From Liolophura sinensis (taxonomy: Eukaryota > Mollusca > Polyplacophora > Chitonida > Chitonidae), in assembly GCF_032854445.1 (NCBI RefSeq), contig NC_088300.1, positions 47,671,682 through 47,735,681 on the forward strand: 64,000 nt of DNA, in the 5' to 3' direction. Made by a program: the position numbers and the translations under genes. Positions within the stretch are counted from its first letter, which is position 1. Each line of letters begins with the position of its first letter. This document shows, one piece after another, positions 32,456-42,927 of the stretch. The notes below the pieces were generated by a model. That model did not search any database and was not told where the DNA came from. It was given only the letters and a program-made list of their open reading frames with translations.

Positions 32456-33299
32456 CTACTATGATATTGTTTAATATGTGTTCCCCTCCACTTCCCCAAA
32501 AGAATACTGATGTACGACAAAGGCATTGGGTTAAAACCGACGCATGACGCAAAAAGACAGTGAGTAATCGACACAGTTACAAATTTATTCCATGTGCCAT
32601 TTTGTTCATGGTGCAAAGGCTCTGCACAGGTCACAGTGTATTTAGATTTGTACAGAAAAACACTAAAACGTATGAAAACTGTTTCTCAGCTGTTAAAGTG
32701 GCCATGAAATTTTCCGCTATATTGAAAATTTAAGCTCAGTTAGTTAGTCTTAAGAAGACCACCTTTTATCACGCGTATCAGTCAGCAAAAGTTGTTCCCC
32801 TTGAACATGTTGAAAATCATTAGCATGCACTGTTAATCGAAATGCTTCGGGAACAACTTTAAAATACAGTTTTCACTTTCTTGCGTTCAAGATTTTTTGT
32901 ATATTCTGTTCTATTGGCTTTCTGTTTCTTCACTAAAAGAAGCTACAGGACAGTTTTTTTGTTATCAGTTATATCTAGGTTGGAACATTTCTTATTGGAG
33001 ATCTTAGGTGTTACATGTAGTATAATAAAACATATGACTTGAGTATTTAGGATGTAAAACCGTATTTATAAAATTGTGTTTCCAAACGCACAAGGTGTGT
33101 AGGAGTGGATAAAGTTAAAATGCACACGGTGGGAGAGGCAATAATTACTAAACGACCTTACTGTTACAGCCTGTGTCAGGAACCGATTTACAGCAGGAGG
33201 CGCCACATGGTCTTCGATACGATAGGTGGATACTTTTAAACCAGTTTGAACCTTTAAACCTTATTATATGTTTGTAAATATATGACTATATTAAAAGGA

Positions 33300-34020
33300 C
33301 CTCCTTTAGCCGGCTCCAGTCACACTCAAATGTCTCTTTTTTCTTGCAGTAGACACTGTAGAGCGGGCCTCCGTGGCTCAGTTGGTTAGCGCGCTACCTC
33401 AGCGTAATGACCCAGGAACCTCTCATCACTGCGGTCTCTGTGAGATCAAGTCAAGCTAATGGTGGCTTCCTCTGCGGCCGTACGTGGGAAGGTCTACCAG
33501 CAAATTGCGGATGGTCGTGGGTTCCTTCCACCACAATGCTATCCGCCATTGTATGAAATATTCTTGAGTACAGCGTGAAACGCCAATGAAATAAATAAAT
33601 CAATAGACAGTGTAGAGTTATGAAAATCAATGCACCACAAATGTAACTCTCTGAAACACTCTTGAATACGCAGTTATTCATCAGTCAATTAAATAAATAT
33701 ATAACAAATGTAACTTTCAGCCTTACGCATCTACTACGCATAACATGTTAAGGTCAATGATAGTTAGAGGACCACACGTTATCTCAACCAGGATTCATGC
33801 ATGATTTCGCTATAGTTGCCAAATGCTAAGTAATTCCATAGCTTATACGTTCTAACTCATGCTAACACTTATTTAATGCAAGACGGCCTTTATCGTTACT
33901 CACACAAAAGCATATTTCCAAAGAAAAAGAAGAGCCACAAAGATTCGAACTCTTCGCCGATATACACTCCGCAGCGACTTCGTTAGTGCACTGTAATATG
34001 GAGCACCACACAATAGCGAG
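33300..34020. repeat. Unnamed dispersed repeat, copy 1 (B-C-D parts)
   Basis: Matches copy 2 (34030-35350) and copy 3 (49605-50900). Part B: CAGTCACACTCAAATGTCTC..TAGACACTGTAGA. Part C: CGCATCTACTACGCATAACA..GACCACACGTTATCTC. Part D: ACACTTATTTAATGCAA..AAAGATTCGAACTCTTC..GACTTCGTTAG. Split by a SINE at 33364-33603. No coding capacity. Confidence 0.75.
33364..33603 (+). mobile_element. SINE family 1, full length
   Basis: CGGGCCTCCGTGGCTCAGTT with box A, a box B-like TGAGATCAAGTC, then CTCTGCGGCCGTACGTGGGA, GAAATATTCTTGAGTACAGC and (AAAT)n. Target-site duplication TAGACACTGTAGAG (33350-33363) and TAGACAGTGTAGAG (33604-33617). The related copy at about 34305 has the same TAGACACTGTAGA site uninterrupted. 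Confidence 0.95.
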
Positions 34021-34029
34021 CATAAAATA

Positions 34030-35350
34030 CGTGGTATGGTAAGGCGGAAAATCGGCCCCAGTGCAAGAAACTGTGCACCTAAAAAGCGAAAATGTACTGT
34101 AGCTCTGAGCGAAAGTTGCTGACTCACTCGTAATTCCACTTCTTTTTCTTCAGTTTAGTTTTACTTTCCTTTTCCTATGGCAAGCGTGCGACTTATAAAG
34201 CCTCAAGCAAGCTCTGAAGCGATTTATAGTTCATAAAATGAAAAAAAAAAAAAAAAAAAAAATGACGGCCCACTGCAGTCACATTGAAATATCTTTCTTT
34301 GCATTAGACACTGTAGATTGGGGATCACAAACGTAAGTTTCTGAAAAATTCCAGAGCGCGCAGGTATTCACCAATCTATTAAATAAATATATAATAAATG
34401 CAACTTTCATACTTATAATTCCGCTACAAGTAACGTGTTAAATGTTAATGATAGACGACCACGTGTGCTCTCAAGCATGATTCACACAAGGTATACATGT
34501 AGATGTCAAAAGTTACACATACAGAGACAACCACGTGTGCTCTCCATCAGGATTCGCACAAGGTATACAAGTAGATGTCACAAGTTACACATACAGAGAC
34601 AACCACGTGTGCTCTCCATCAGGATTCGCACAAGGTATACAAGTAGATGTCATGAGTTACACATACAGAGACGACCACGTGTGCTCTCAAGCAGGATTCA
34701 CACAAGGTATACATGTAGATGTCACATGTTACACATACAGAGACAACCACGTGTGCTCTCAAGCAGGATTCACACAAGGTATACATGTAGATGTCACAAG
34801 TTACACATACAGAGACGACCACGTGTGCTCTCAAGCAGGATTCGCACAAGGTATACAAGTAGATGTCACGAGTTACACATACAGAGACGACCACGTGTGC
34901 TCTCCCTCAGGATTCATACTAGGCATATATGTGGTTGTTACAAGTTACACATACATGTACCATACCTTAACAATTCTCCAGTCTAATTCATGAGTATGTC
35001 CATGCATTCTAAGTATGTTTCTAAAGAACCCCCCCCCCCCCGCCCCATTAAAAACAACAACAACAACAACAAAGATTAGAACTCTTCCTCGAAATGCTAC
35101 CTATTTTCAGCAGTTTGTACGTTAGTTTGCTGTACTATTAAGGCTGTCTGACAGACTATGTCAGAAGTACGGATTATGACAAAACTTATAAAATTTATGT
35201 TTTAGATAAGAAGACAAACGTTATTCCCAACGAAACTTTGACAACATGTATAAATACATACTTGGAAATTTCAGCAAAAATATTTTTCTTATTAACTTTC
35301 ATCTTCATACTGCAAATTAAAAACACAGCGCCTTATTTAAAAACACAAGA
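34030..35350. repeat. Unnamed dispersed repeat, copy 2 (A-B-C-D)
   Basis: Part A: GTGGTATGGTAAGGCGGAAA..CCCCAGTGCAAGAAACTGTG. Part B at 34265-34400 with an empty SINE site. Part C expanded into a 72-bp array. Part D: GATTAGAACTCTTCCTCGAA..GACAAACGTTATTCCCAACG. Poly(A) at about 34232-34261 and poly(C) at about 35030 interrupt it. Confidence 0.75.
34450..34955. repeat. 72-bp minisatellite inside dispersed repeat copy 2
   Basis: Unit GACCACGTGTGCTCTCAAGC, AGGATTCACACAAGGTATAC, ATGTAGATGTCACAAGTTAC, ACATACAGA. ACCACGTGTG recurs at 34458, 34530 and 34602. About 7 units. The 72-base period keeps frames open on both strands. Single-copy versions at 33770 and 50110 show that the expansion happened in this copy. 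Confidence 0.9.
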
Positions 35351-35539
35351 CGCCCACACAGTCACCGTGACACTGTCCAGACACCAAGTCACGTCACCTT
35401 GGCAACACGGACTCGATACTTATTTCTTTTATTCTGTTTACACTGCATATACTCATATTTTGGTGTATATCGGCAGATATAGTCGATGTCAGACTATTCT
35501 CCCTGCCCCATCCTGGTTGGATCGTAATGAACATGTTAT

Positions 35540-35686
35540 ATTTATTTATTTATTTATTTGATTTGTGGTTTACGGTGAGGAAGCCAGTCCGAGCTAAACT
35601 TGAACTCACAGCGACCGCATTGGTGAGAGAGTCCTGGGTCATTATGCTGTGCTAGTGCGCAAACCAACTGAGCCACGGAGGCCCCT
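35540..35686 (-). mobile_element. SINE family 1, internally deleted, minus strand
   Basis: (TTTA)n, TTGTGGTTTACGGTGAGGAA, CTTGAACTCACAGCGACCGC, GAGCCACGGAGGCCCC. The central third is missing. Flanked by TGAACATGTTATA and TGAACATATTATA, a 13-base duplication with one mismatch. Confidence 0.9.
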
Positions 35687-35699
35687 GAACATATTATAA

Positions 35700-36450
35700 A
35701 TGATATTTATGTAAACATAGTGATATTGCAAACACTAATAGTGTTAGAAAATAGTGTTGTTGTAAACACTGATATGTATGTACATATGTATGCTAACCAG
35801 CCCTGTTTCCCAACCTCTCAGTGCTGAGCGCCAATTAAGAGAGGCTTCAAGTTGTATTGTTACAGAACTTTTGCCAAATGCATCATTTTACAAAACAAGC
35901 ATATAACTCCTCTCGTGCAAGTCTGAGTAGACCCTGAAGTGAACAAAAAAGGTTTCTGATTATGGTGATGATAATGATTGTTTTTGTCCAATGTTAAAAT
36001 ACATGTATTGTGGAACGTTCTCCTCTATAGTAGCAACAGTAAATTATTATTGTCAGTATGAACCTCGTTCCCCTCCCCCTGGCCCATTCCCCAGTCTTTG
36101 TAAACTGATCTGTAAATTGTCATGTCATGGCCAATCTAGCCATGGATATATATAGTTTATACAAAAATATATTGAAAAAAAAAAAACAAAAAAGAATAGA
36201 ACATCTTAGCTGACATGTAGGATCTTTTCATGTTCAGGGCACACAGACTTGTACGCAAATTATAACCGCTCAATCTGTTCCATTATAATCAATGTTTGGT
36301 AGACGCCAAGCGCTAATTAATAATAAATAATACTTATTTCCCGACAAACAGGAGTTGGTATCCGGATACCAAGCAGAGATGTATCGACTAGTTATATTGC
36401 CAAATCGGCCGATCTTCGGATACTCTTCAAACTGAAGTATTAAGCCGTAA
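35700..36450. other. Non-coding, nothing recognised
   Basis: AT-rich DNA with an A-rich run at about 36175-36200. No exon. Confidence 0.35.
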
Positions 36451-36454
36451 CAAG

Positions 36455-36935
36455 TCTATACCAAGTGTTGTATGAATGAAACACTTACTATAGCAATTTT
36501 CGATGATTACAAACTGTTGTATGAATGTAACAATTCCCATAGCCATTTCCGATGATTACAACTTAACGACAATACCATGTGGTCATGAAACAGTAACAAC
36601 TTTGTGCTAAATGTTGTATAAATGTAACATTTCCGATGGGAATTTCCGATGATTACAACTTAACGACAGCACTATGTGGACAGGAAACAGTGACAACTTT
36701 GTACCAAGTTTTGTATGAATGTGATATTTCTGATACCAATTCCTGATGATTAAACTTCCCTACAACACTGTGTTGTATGAATGTACAACTGACGATGTGT
36801 TGTATGAATGTACAACTGACGATGTGTTGTATGAATGTACAACTGACGATAGCAGTTGGTGGTGATTGCAATTTAACGACAGCGCTATGTATGAACACGA
36901 AACAGTGAGAAGTCTGTAACACGCGTTGTATGGCT
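36455..36935. repeat. About 98-bp degenerate repeat with a 27-bp subarray
   Basis: Units with TGTTGTATGAATGTAACA, TTCCGATGATTACAACTTAA and CGACAGCACTATGTGGACAG recur about four times. At 36766-36850 the 27-base unit TGTTGTATGAATGTACAACT plus GACGATG is repeated three times. Confidence 0.8.
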
Positions 36936-36939
36936 GTGC

Positions 36940-38500
36940 CTTGTATGTCTGACAGCTGAATATTGAGTATATAGATGTAGAATCAGAGACATATTTACAT
37001 ATATATAGTGCAAGGGGTGGGTGGGTGGGTGGGGGCAGGACTTCAAAACACATATACAATCATTGTTTGCAATAAATACTAAACCAGACGTATTTGATAA
37101 GGGGGGATGACATAAAAAGTAATCAGCATGGAAATGAGCATATACATTGGATGCCATAGATATACATCTAGTCTTGAGACAAACATATTTACAAACGAAC
37201 ACGTATGTAACACAAAGACATAAAATAATCACGGCAAACATAAATGTACAAAATATAAAATGTACAAAAAATACAAACATTAAACAAGGAGATAGAAGAT
37301 AACATAAATTTCGACTGAGGGAATAGTCCTTATCCTATTTTTGTTTGTCAGACACCTTCGAAAAAGGTCTTCTTCATTCCCCATACTTTTCAGTTAAGTG
37401 ATGATTTTGCAACATTTTCCATAATCCGCTTAAACAAAGCTTTGTTCGTTTACGTTTGCCTAGAATATATATATCGTTCAGTACTGAAGAACTTTATTTA
37501 TTAAGTTAATTATGTATTCATTGTTTAATGTCACACTCAATAATTTTTCACGGGGTGAACCCCCGACCATTGGTAAGTTACTTACAAACTTTCCCACCTG
37601 TGACGTTGAGATTTTAGTGAAAGGCAAGTAGTCTGTAACGAACATTGAAGACAGAGTGTCGTTTCACTGCTTATTGACATTAAGTCTCTGTGGAGAGTGA
37701 GAACGAGTGAACCCACCTATTCACTTTCCAAGATCAATATTGAACCCGCAACTGGTGTCCCTTACGATTAAACTGCAAACATCTGTTAACTACTCAGTCA
37801 CAGCCTCGCGCTGCCATGCAACATTGCCGATTACAGTTTGTCGAAGTCTACTAGTATATCTGGTGTGTATTTGAGAAGTGCCGTTGAACTGTGTTTTATA
37901 TTTGTAAATTGTCTTGCAACCGCAAAATACTCCGGGAAGAACATGTACTATATAGTTAACTGTTGTGCGGATTACTATGGTTATATTAGTGTATATTCGT
38001 CTCGACTACCGCTGTTTGTAAACTTCATAGGTTTTGACGAAATAGTTACAATCCTTTAGATAAGCACATGGATTAACGTAAGTGGTAATCCTTCTCTTAT
38101 GTACCTCAAGGCGCTTTCTACACTGTGATGATAAAGTCAAAGTTACATAGCCCCCAAAGGATTATATTTAATGAATAATTTGTCTTTTTTCTATTTTTGT
38201 CTACACCGGTGGAACGGATTTACATTTCGTGTTAATTAAGTTTTTTTTCTTGCATACGTAAATGCCTTTTTTGGGCCACAACGCTGGCTTAATGGTGTTG
38301 AATTTTTATGACATCTGAATTGTATGTGATTTAAAATAGTAGCCTGTTACTTTTATATGGCGCTGATGCTAGGCCCTCAGTTAGAACAACAATCTTGAGT
38401 ACATCATGTGTAGACATTACCATATCCACTTGCCTTATGGCTACAGTATTTTCCTTTTTCCATCATTACCTCCACCAAAACAAGGTATTGTTTTTGCTGC
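36940..38500. other. Non-coding; old repeat debris
   Basis: 37495-37625 (TTTATTTATTAAGTTAATT..ACCCCCGACCATTGG..CTTTCCCACCTGTGACG) looks like an old interspersed repeat. No exon is supported. Confidence 0.4.
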
Positions 38501-38590
38501 CGTTTATTTATTTGTCTGTCTGTGTGATGGTCTGTCTGTCTGATTGTGTCTGTCTGCCTTTCTGTCTGCCTTTCGGTCTGTCCATCTCTT
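38500..38590. repeat. (TCTG)n-type microsatellite
   Basis: Imperfect run of TCTG tetranucleotides (TTGTCTGTCTGTGTGATGG; CTGTCTGTCTGATTGTG). Confidence 0.8.
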
Positions 38591-38764
38591 CATCAGCAAC
38601 TTTAGGGTAAAGTTATGTATGAATTTAGATGAAAGTCTGCACACAAGTTGGTCATGGCCCAAAGAAACAATCCATTGCAATTTGGTAGTAATCCAAACTC
38701 GGCGTAAATTCGGTGTGTATAAGGAAAATACTACACAAACGTTGGTTTTCAATCGCCCAACTCA

Positions 38765-39125
38765 CCTGCGTGAATTCCCATGTAAATGTTCCCATTCCCA
38801 TGTAAATGTTCCCATTCCCACATTAATGTTCCCATTCCCATGTAAATGTTCCCATTCCCACGTTAATGTTTTCATCCCATGTAAATGCTCCCATTCCCGC
38901 ATTAATGTTTCCATCCCCATGTAAATGTTCCCATTCCCACGTTAATGTTTCCATCCCCATGTAAATGTTCCCATTCCCACGTTAATGTTTTCATCCTCAT
39001 GTAAATGTTCCCATTCCCACGTTAATGTTTCCATCCCCATGTAAATGTTCCCACTCCCACGTTAATGTTCCCATTCCCATGTAAATGTTCCCATTCCCAC
39101 GTTAATGTTTCTATCCTCATGTAAT
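38765..39125. repeat. 20-bp minisatellite, about 18 copies
   Basis: Unit CCCATTCCCATGTAAATGTT alternating with CCCATTCCCACGTTAATGTT and TTTCATCCTCATG variants, which hints at a 40-base higher-order unit. Confidence 0.92.
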
Positions 39126-39799
39126 TGTACGACACCGCCGGGATAACGTATATATAAGGGAGCGTTTTCGGCGAAAATGCAGCTTTGTGAAAGTTCTGCT
39201 GGTCAGTTTGCTTGTAAGATGGAGTTCACAAGAGCCTGTCTTTCGTCAATATTCCCGTCAGATACATTTATCTCACTTATTGGAACCTTAAGATGACTCT
39301 TTTCGATAAAATTGTTTGATTACACTATTGCATAAATTTTGCATGATGTAAGATATGCTTCATTCTCCCAAATGAGATTTCAGAGGGTCTGGTCGAAAAT
39401 TTACCATGCTGTCTTAGACATAATTAAAACTTAGTCTTAACTTTATCTTGATATTATTAACAAAACTGTCATGAATGTTCAAGTCACATTATAGAGCAGT
39501 GAACTGTTTTAAACTTTAAGACTATATGTTTGATTTAAGAAAACCTTCACCTTCCTGAGGCCATGCAATATTCTTGCATTTACAGGCGTACAGGTCGGTC
39601 TTATCGCGTGTTTTGTCCTCTACACGTCAGCGCTGTATCTGTCAAACAGCTTTGTTTTCAACACTAATTAATTCTGATTTCCTATAGCTTTGTTGTTGGT
39701 GGATATTGAAAACCATCTCCTTACAATTTACACGAATGTAACTGGCACATCAATACCCTCCGATCTTCACCAATCGAAATATTTCAAATCTCTGCAATC

Positions 39800-39875
39800 T
39801 TTCCTTCCTCCATAATGCTGGCAGTCGTCGTATAAGAGAATTATTCTTGAGTACATCCATTAAGTTAAAAAATAA
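39800..39875 (+). mobile_element. SINE family 1 tail fragment
   Basis: TTCCTCCATAATGCTGGCAG, TCGTCGTATAAGAGAATTAT and TCTTGAGTAC are a diverged match to the SINE 3' end. Confidence 0.75.
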
Positions 39876-40061
39876 GTAATCATGTCAGATGAAAACAGAT
39901 GAAACCAGATGAAAGCAAGCATAAAGATGGAATATGATATGTCGTTGCACAGCTCATTGAAAGCCTTGTAATTTTCCATCTGAGGTCCAGAGGAAAATCG
40001 GTCACGTCATTGAAGGTAAGCATAAAATGTCAGTTCATACAATACATAATAATCATGAGTT

Positions 40062-40093
40062 AACTTACCTGATACAGATGTATCAGGTAAGTT
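40062..40093. repeat. Perfect 14-bp stem-loop
   Basis: AACTTACCTGATAC, loop AGAT, GTATCAGGTAAGTT. No gene or poly(U) context; it could be the joined ends of a small DNA transposon. Confidence 0.85.
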
Positions 40094-42821
40094 CTTTACA
40101 TTCATTCATATCTGATCATTTCAAACTCTTCATACACTTTAGACACTTCGAACTGTAAACTTCTGACGGTTATTTTATTCCCGGCTGACGTTACTCAGTA
40201 ACGTATTGTCCATCAGTTAGAATATACGTGAAACTCATTGCAACAGTAACCTAAACCAATATCAGTTAACTTGCAAAACTGAGAGTATAAAAAATGACAA
40301 TCTGAAATGAATATCACACCATGGAGAATATATATTAAAACGAAGGCCGTCTTCTGATAATAAGAAGCAAACACACGACAGAAGCACCCTTTGCAAGGAC
40401 TAACCAATTTTGACTGTCGTTATGCGTTTATCTTTATATATAAATGTGTGCCGCGCATTTTTATATCTGCATCATATAAAAGGGAATCCTATACAATGGT
40501 TCATGGTGTATTTTGTACATACAACTTCCGAAATATACTGTAAATGTATTTACTGAGCGATGTCAGTAGACTGCTGAGGTATTAGAGAAATGTCAATGGG
40601 GATGAACGTCTCCCGGACGACGTGTAATCCATCATGACCCCATTTGTTTTTTCATTCAATATATATATATATTATTCACTTCTTCAAAACCAATACAAGA
40701 CAATGTTACGGTTCCGTGCACAGAATGCTAATGAAAACTTGTTTTTACACAGACGGCGACACTTATCATATCTCACAAAGATATGGAGATACTGGTGCCT
40801 GAGGGGGTGGGGTGGGGGATGGGTGGCCATGGGTCTGACGTTACCTCGATAACATGTGTATCTGCTGGTAGCTCAAGCATGTTGATATAGCTTCAGATAC
40901 GTTACTCCTGGATAACTAGGCTTAAATATTTGATATGGTTAAATATGGTTGAATTTAATTCATATGTTCCATGCCATGTAAATGGCATGCCTCAGTTTTG
41001 TATAATTTTCTTCCAAGAGGTAAGTATAGGATGCGCCTAAAAGCGAACCATTTGTGACGTCAAAAACGTTTTCATACGCATTACCCAGTTTTTGAATCGA
41101 TGCTGCACTTTCATAGGCCCTCAGCAATATTCCCGACACGTGCGATCGGATGATCGGTTATGGAGAAAATGAATAAAGAGATATTTAGATACATACATTT
41201 CCTACACAGTTAGGTGTAATGTACTATCAAGTAATGTTTTAATACTCACGTTAAAACATGAATGAGATACTTCACATAGGTTGTCTTTCATTTAATTCGG
41301 TTCTGTTTAAACCCAATGTTTCCTGAATATATTGGTAATGACATTTCAGGAACATCACACCGATCGTCTACACAGCAGTCATCGCCGTCCTTTATCGTCA
41401 CCTTAACCATTGCCATGTTAATTACAATCATAATTACCGTTTACAATGCCATACCCAACCCAAAGCACTTCTGCCGCAATCTCCATCATCATGACTGCTG
41501 TCATTATCGTATTATCATTTCAATTATTACCTCAAGTATCATTTCGAACATCAGCATCATTATCATATATATATCGCTATCTTCATTTCACTCAACAGCG
41601 TCATTTTCTAAAATAATGCTGTTTTCCTGCAGAAATATGTATAGATTGAATATGTATATTCAAACATGCTACAACCGTTTTAAATTTCCTTGAATTTTTA
41701 CGCATGCAGTTATGGTTACACCAATTTTGTGCTTTATGAAAATACTCGTCCCTGTCCTTAGATAAAAGTTACATTTCATAATAGTTTTAAACATATAGGC
41801 CCTATAATTGATCATGTCCACTAAATATCGCCAGAAAACCATGAACGAATTCAAAAGACTTTAGGGTATACTTAAATACGCTACACTAATAAAAGAATCA
41901 TATATTTCCTTCCAGTATGTATTACATAGCCTGCGGGATAAGTCTATGAAGACTGGGTTTTTATTGCATGTACCTTCACAGTTTTTAAACTCACTCAAGC
42001 GTTATATATAACATGCCACTTTCCGCTTACATCGTATAGCTGTTCTGTAATTATGGCTATGTATATACACTAATGATTTTGAGATGTGCACATAAATAGG
42101 CGTAGGCATGAGTTGAAACTAATTCACCGCTATCTGATGGACACGACTGAATGGTTTTCAAGCAATTAATAAAATTAATGTCGTCAATTAACAATACATG
42201 TGTACACATTCAACACAAACGTCTCTAAATGACTGGTTTTTGCTCCTGGACCAAGCTATGTTTTAGGTGATGTTAATGAGCTTCAGAAAACGAGTGGCTC
42301 GGGGCAGTCGCGGGTGACAAGTGAAGTCTTAAAATGTGCCGTAGGGGAGGGAGGTTTTCAAATTGTCGAGATATAAACTAAGAGGGCAAATATAATATTG
42401 TTCAGACGGCAGAATCACAGGAGAAGTTCGGCAACATCGGTACACTAACCTGGACAGTAAGAATCTTTATTTCGAATGAATCACTGATGACGTTTGAACG
42501 CCACTTATTTCAGCCATATATAACATGGTGAACTTTATTTTGAAACCATATAAACCTGTGTTAAAATGTGGAAAATGCCTACTTCTCTTTTTAGGCAAAT
42601 TTTGTGGATGGACACTTCTCTGCGTTGGAGGAGTTCCATTTCGCTTAGAAGTTATAATAAACCAAGAACAACAAAACCGTGATTTTTAGGGTTTTAACAG
42701 TTTAGGTCTTACTTAAAATTCTGCCCTGGATTTGCTCAGATAGATAGAAAAGATACGTTCTGCAAAATTTAAAGCAAATGGACGTTTGGTGTATTTTGAC
42801 GTTTTCAGATTGAGTTTCAAC

Positions 42822-42927
42822 ATGGATTTCAAACTGTTGCGTCTTCTCCTTCCAATCATGGCCACGGTTGGCTTGGTCGTCTCTCAGAATGATCAAATGA
42901 ATGCTGTCCCATTGGCCGAGCTTTTGC
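42822..42927 (+). CDS. Chitin-binding gene 1, exon 1 (signal peptide)
   Basis: ATG at 42822; 35 codons, then donor TTTTGC/GTAAGT, phase 1. Confidence 0.85.

Larger units (their letters stand above)
29059..33290. other. Intergenic, gene-poor, upstream of BTB gene
   Basis: No supported exon. It holds a perfect stem-loop ACTGGGACTA/TAGTCCCAGT at 29546-29568, SINE pieces at 30807-30932, repeat tails at 31165-31300 and a 116-bp duplication at 32213-32455. Confidence 0.45.
39130..42820. other. Intergenic, upstream of chitin-binding gene 1
   Basis: No supported exon. Holds a degenerate SINE 1 tail (39800-39870: TCCATAATGCTGGCAGTCGT; TATTCTTGAGTACATCC) and a strong palindrome at 40062-40093. No clear TATA box precedes 42822. 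Confidence 0.45.

Noticed and set aside
34435-34993. Repeat protein of 183 codons (RPRVLSSRIHTRYT-type)
   Set aside because: 72-bp minisatellite within a dispersed repeat; the minus strand is equally open.
41316-41693. 125-codon Ile/Ser-rich plus-strand frame
   Set aside because: Low-complexity (ATCAT)-rich DNA without domain or splice context.
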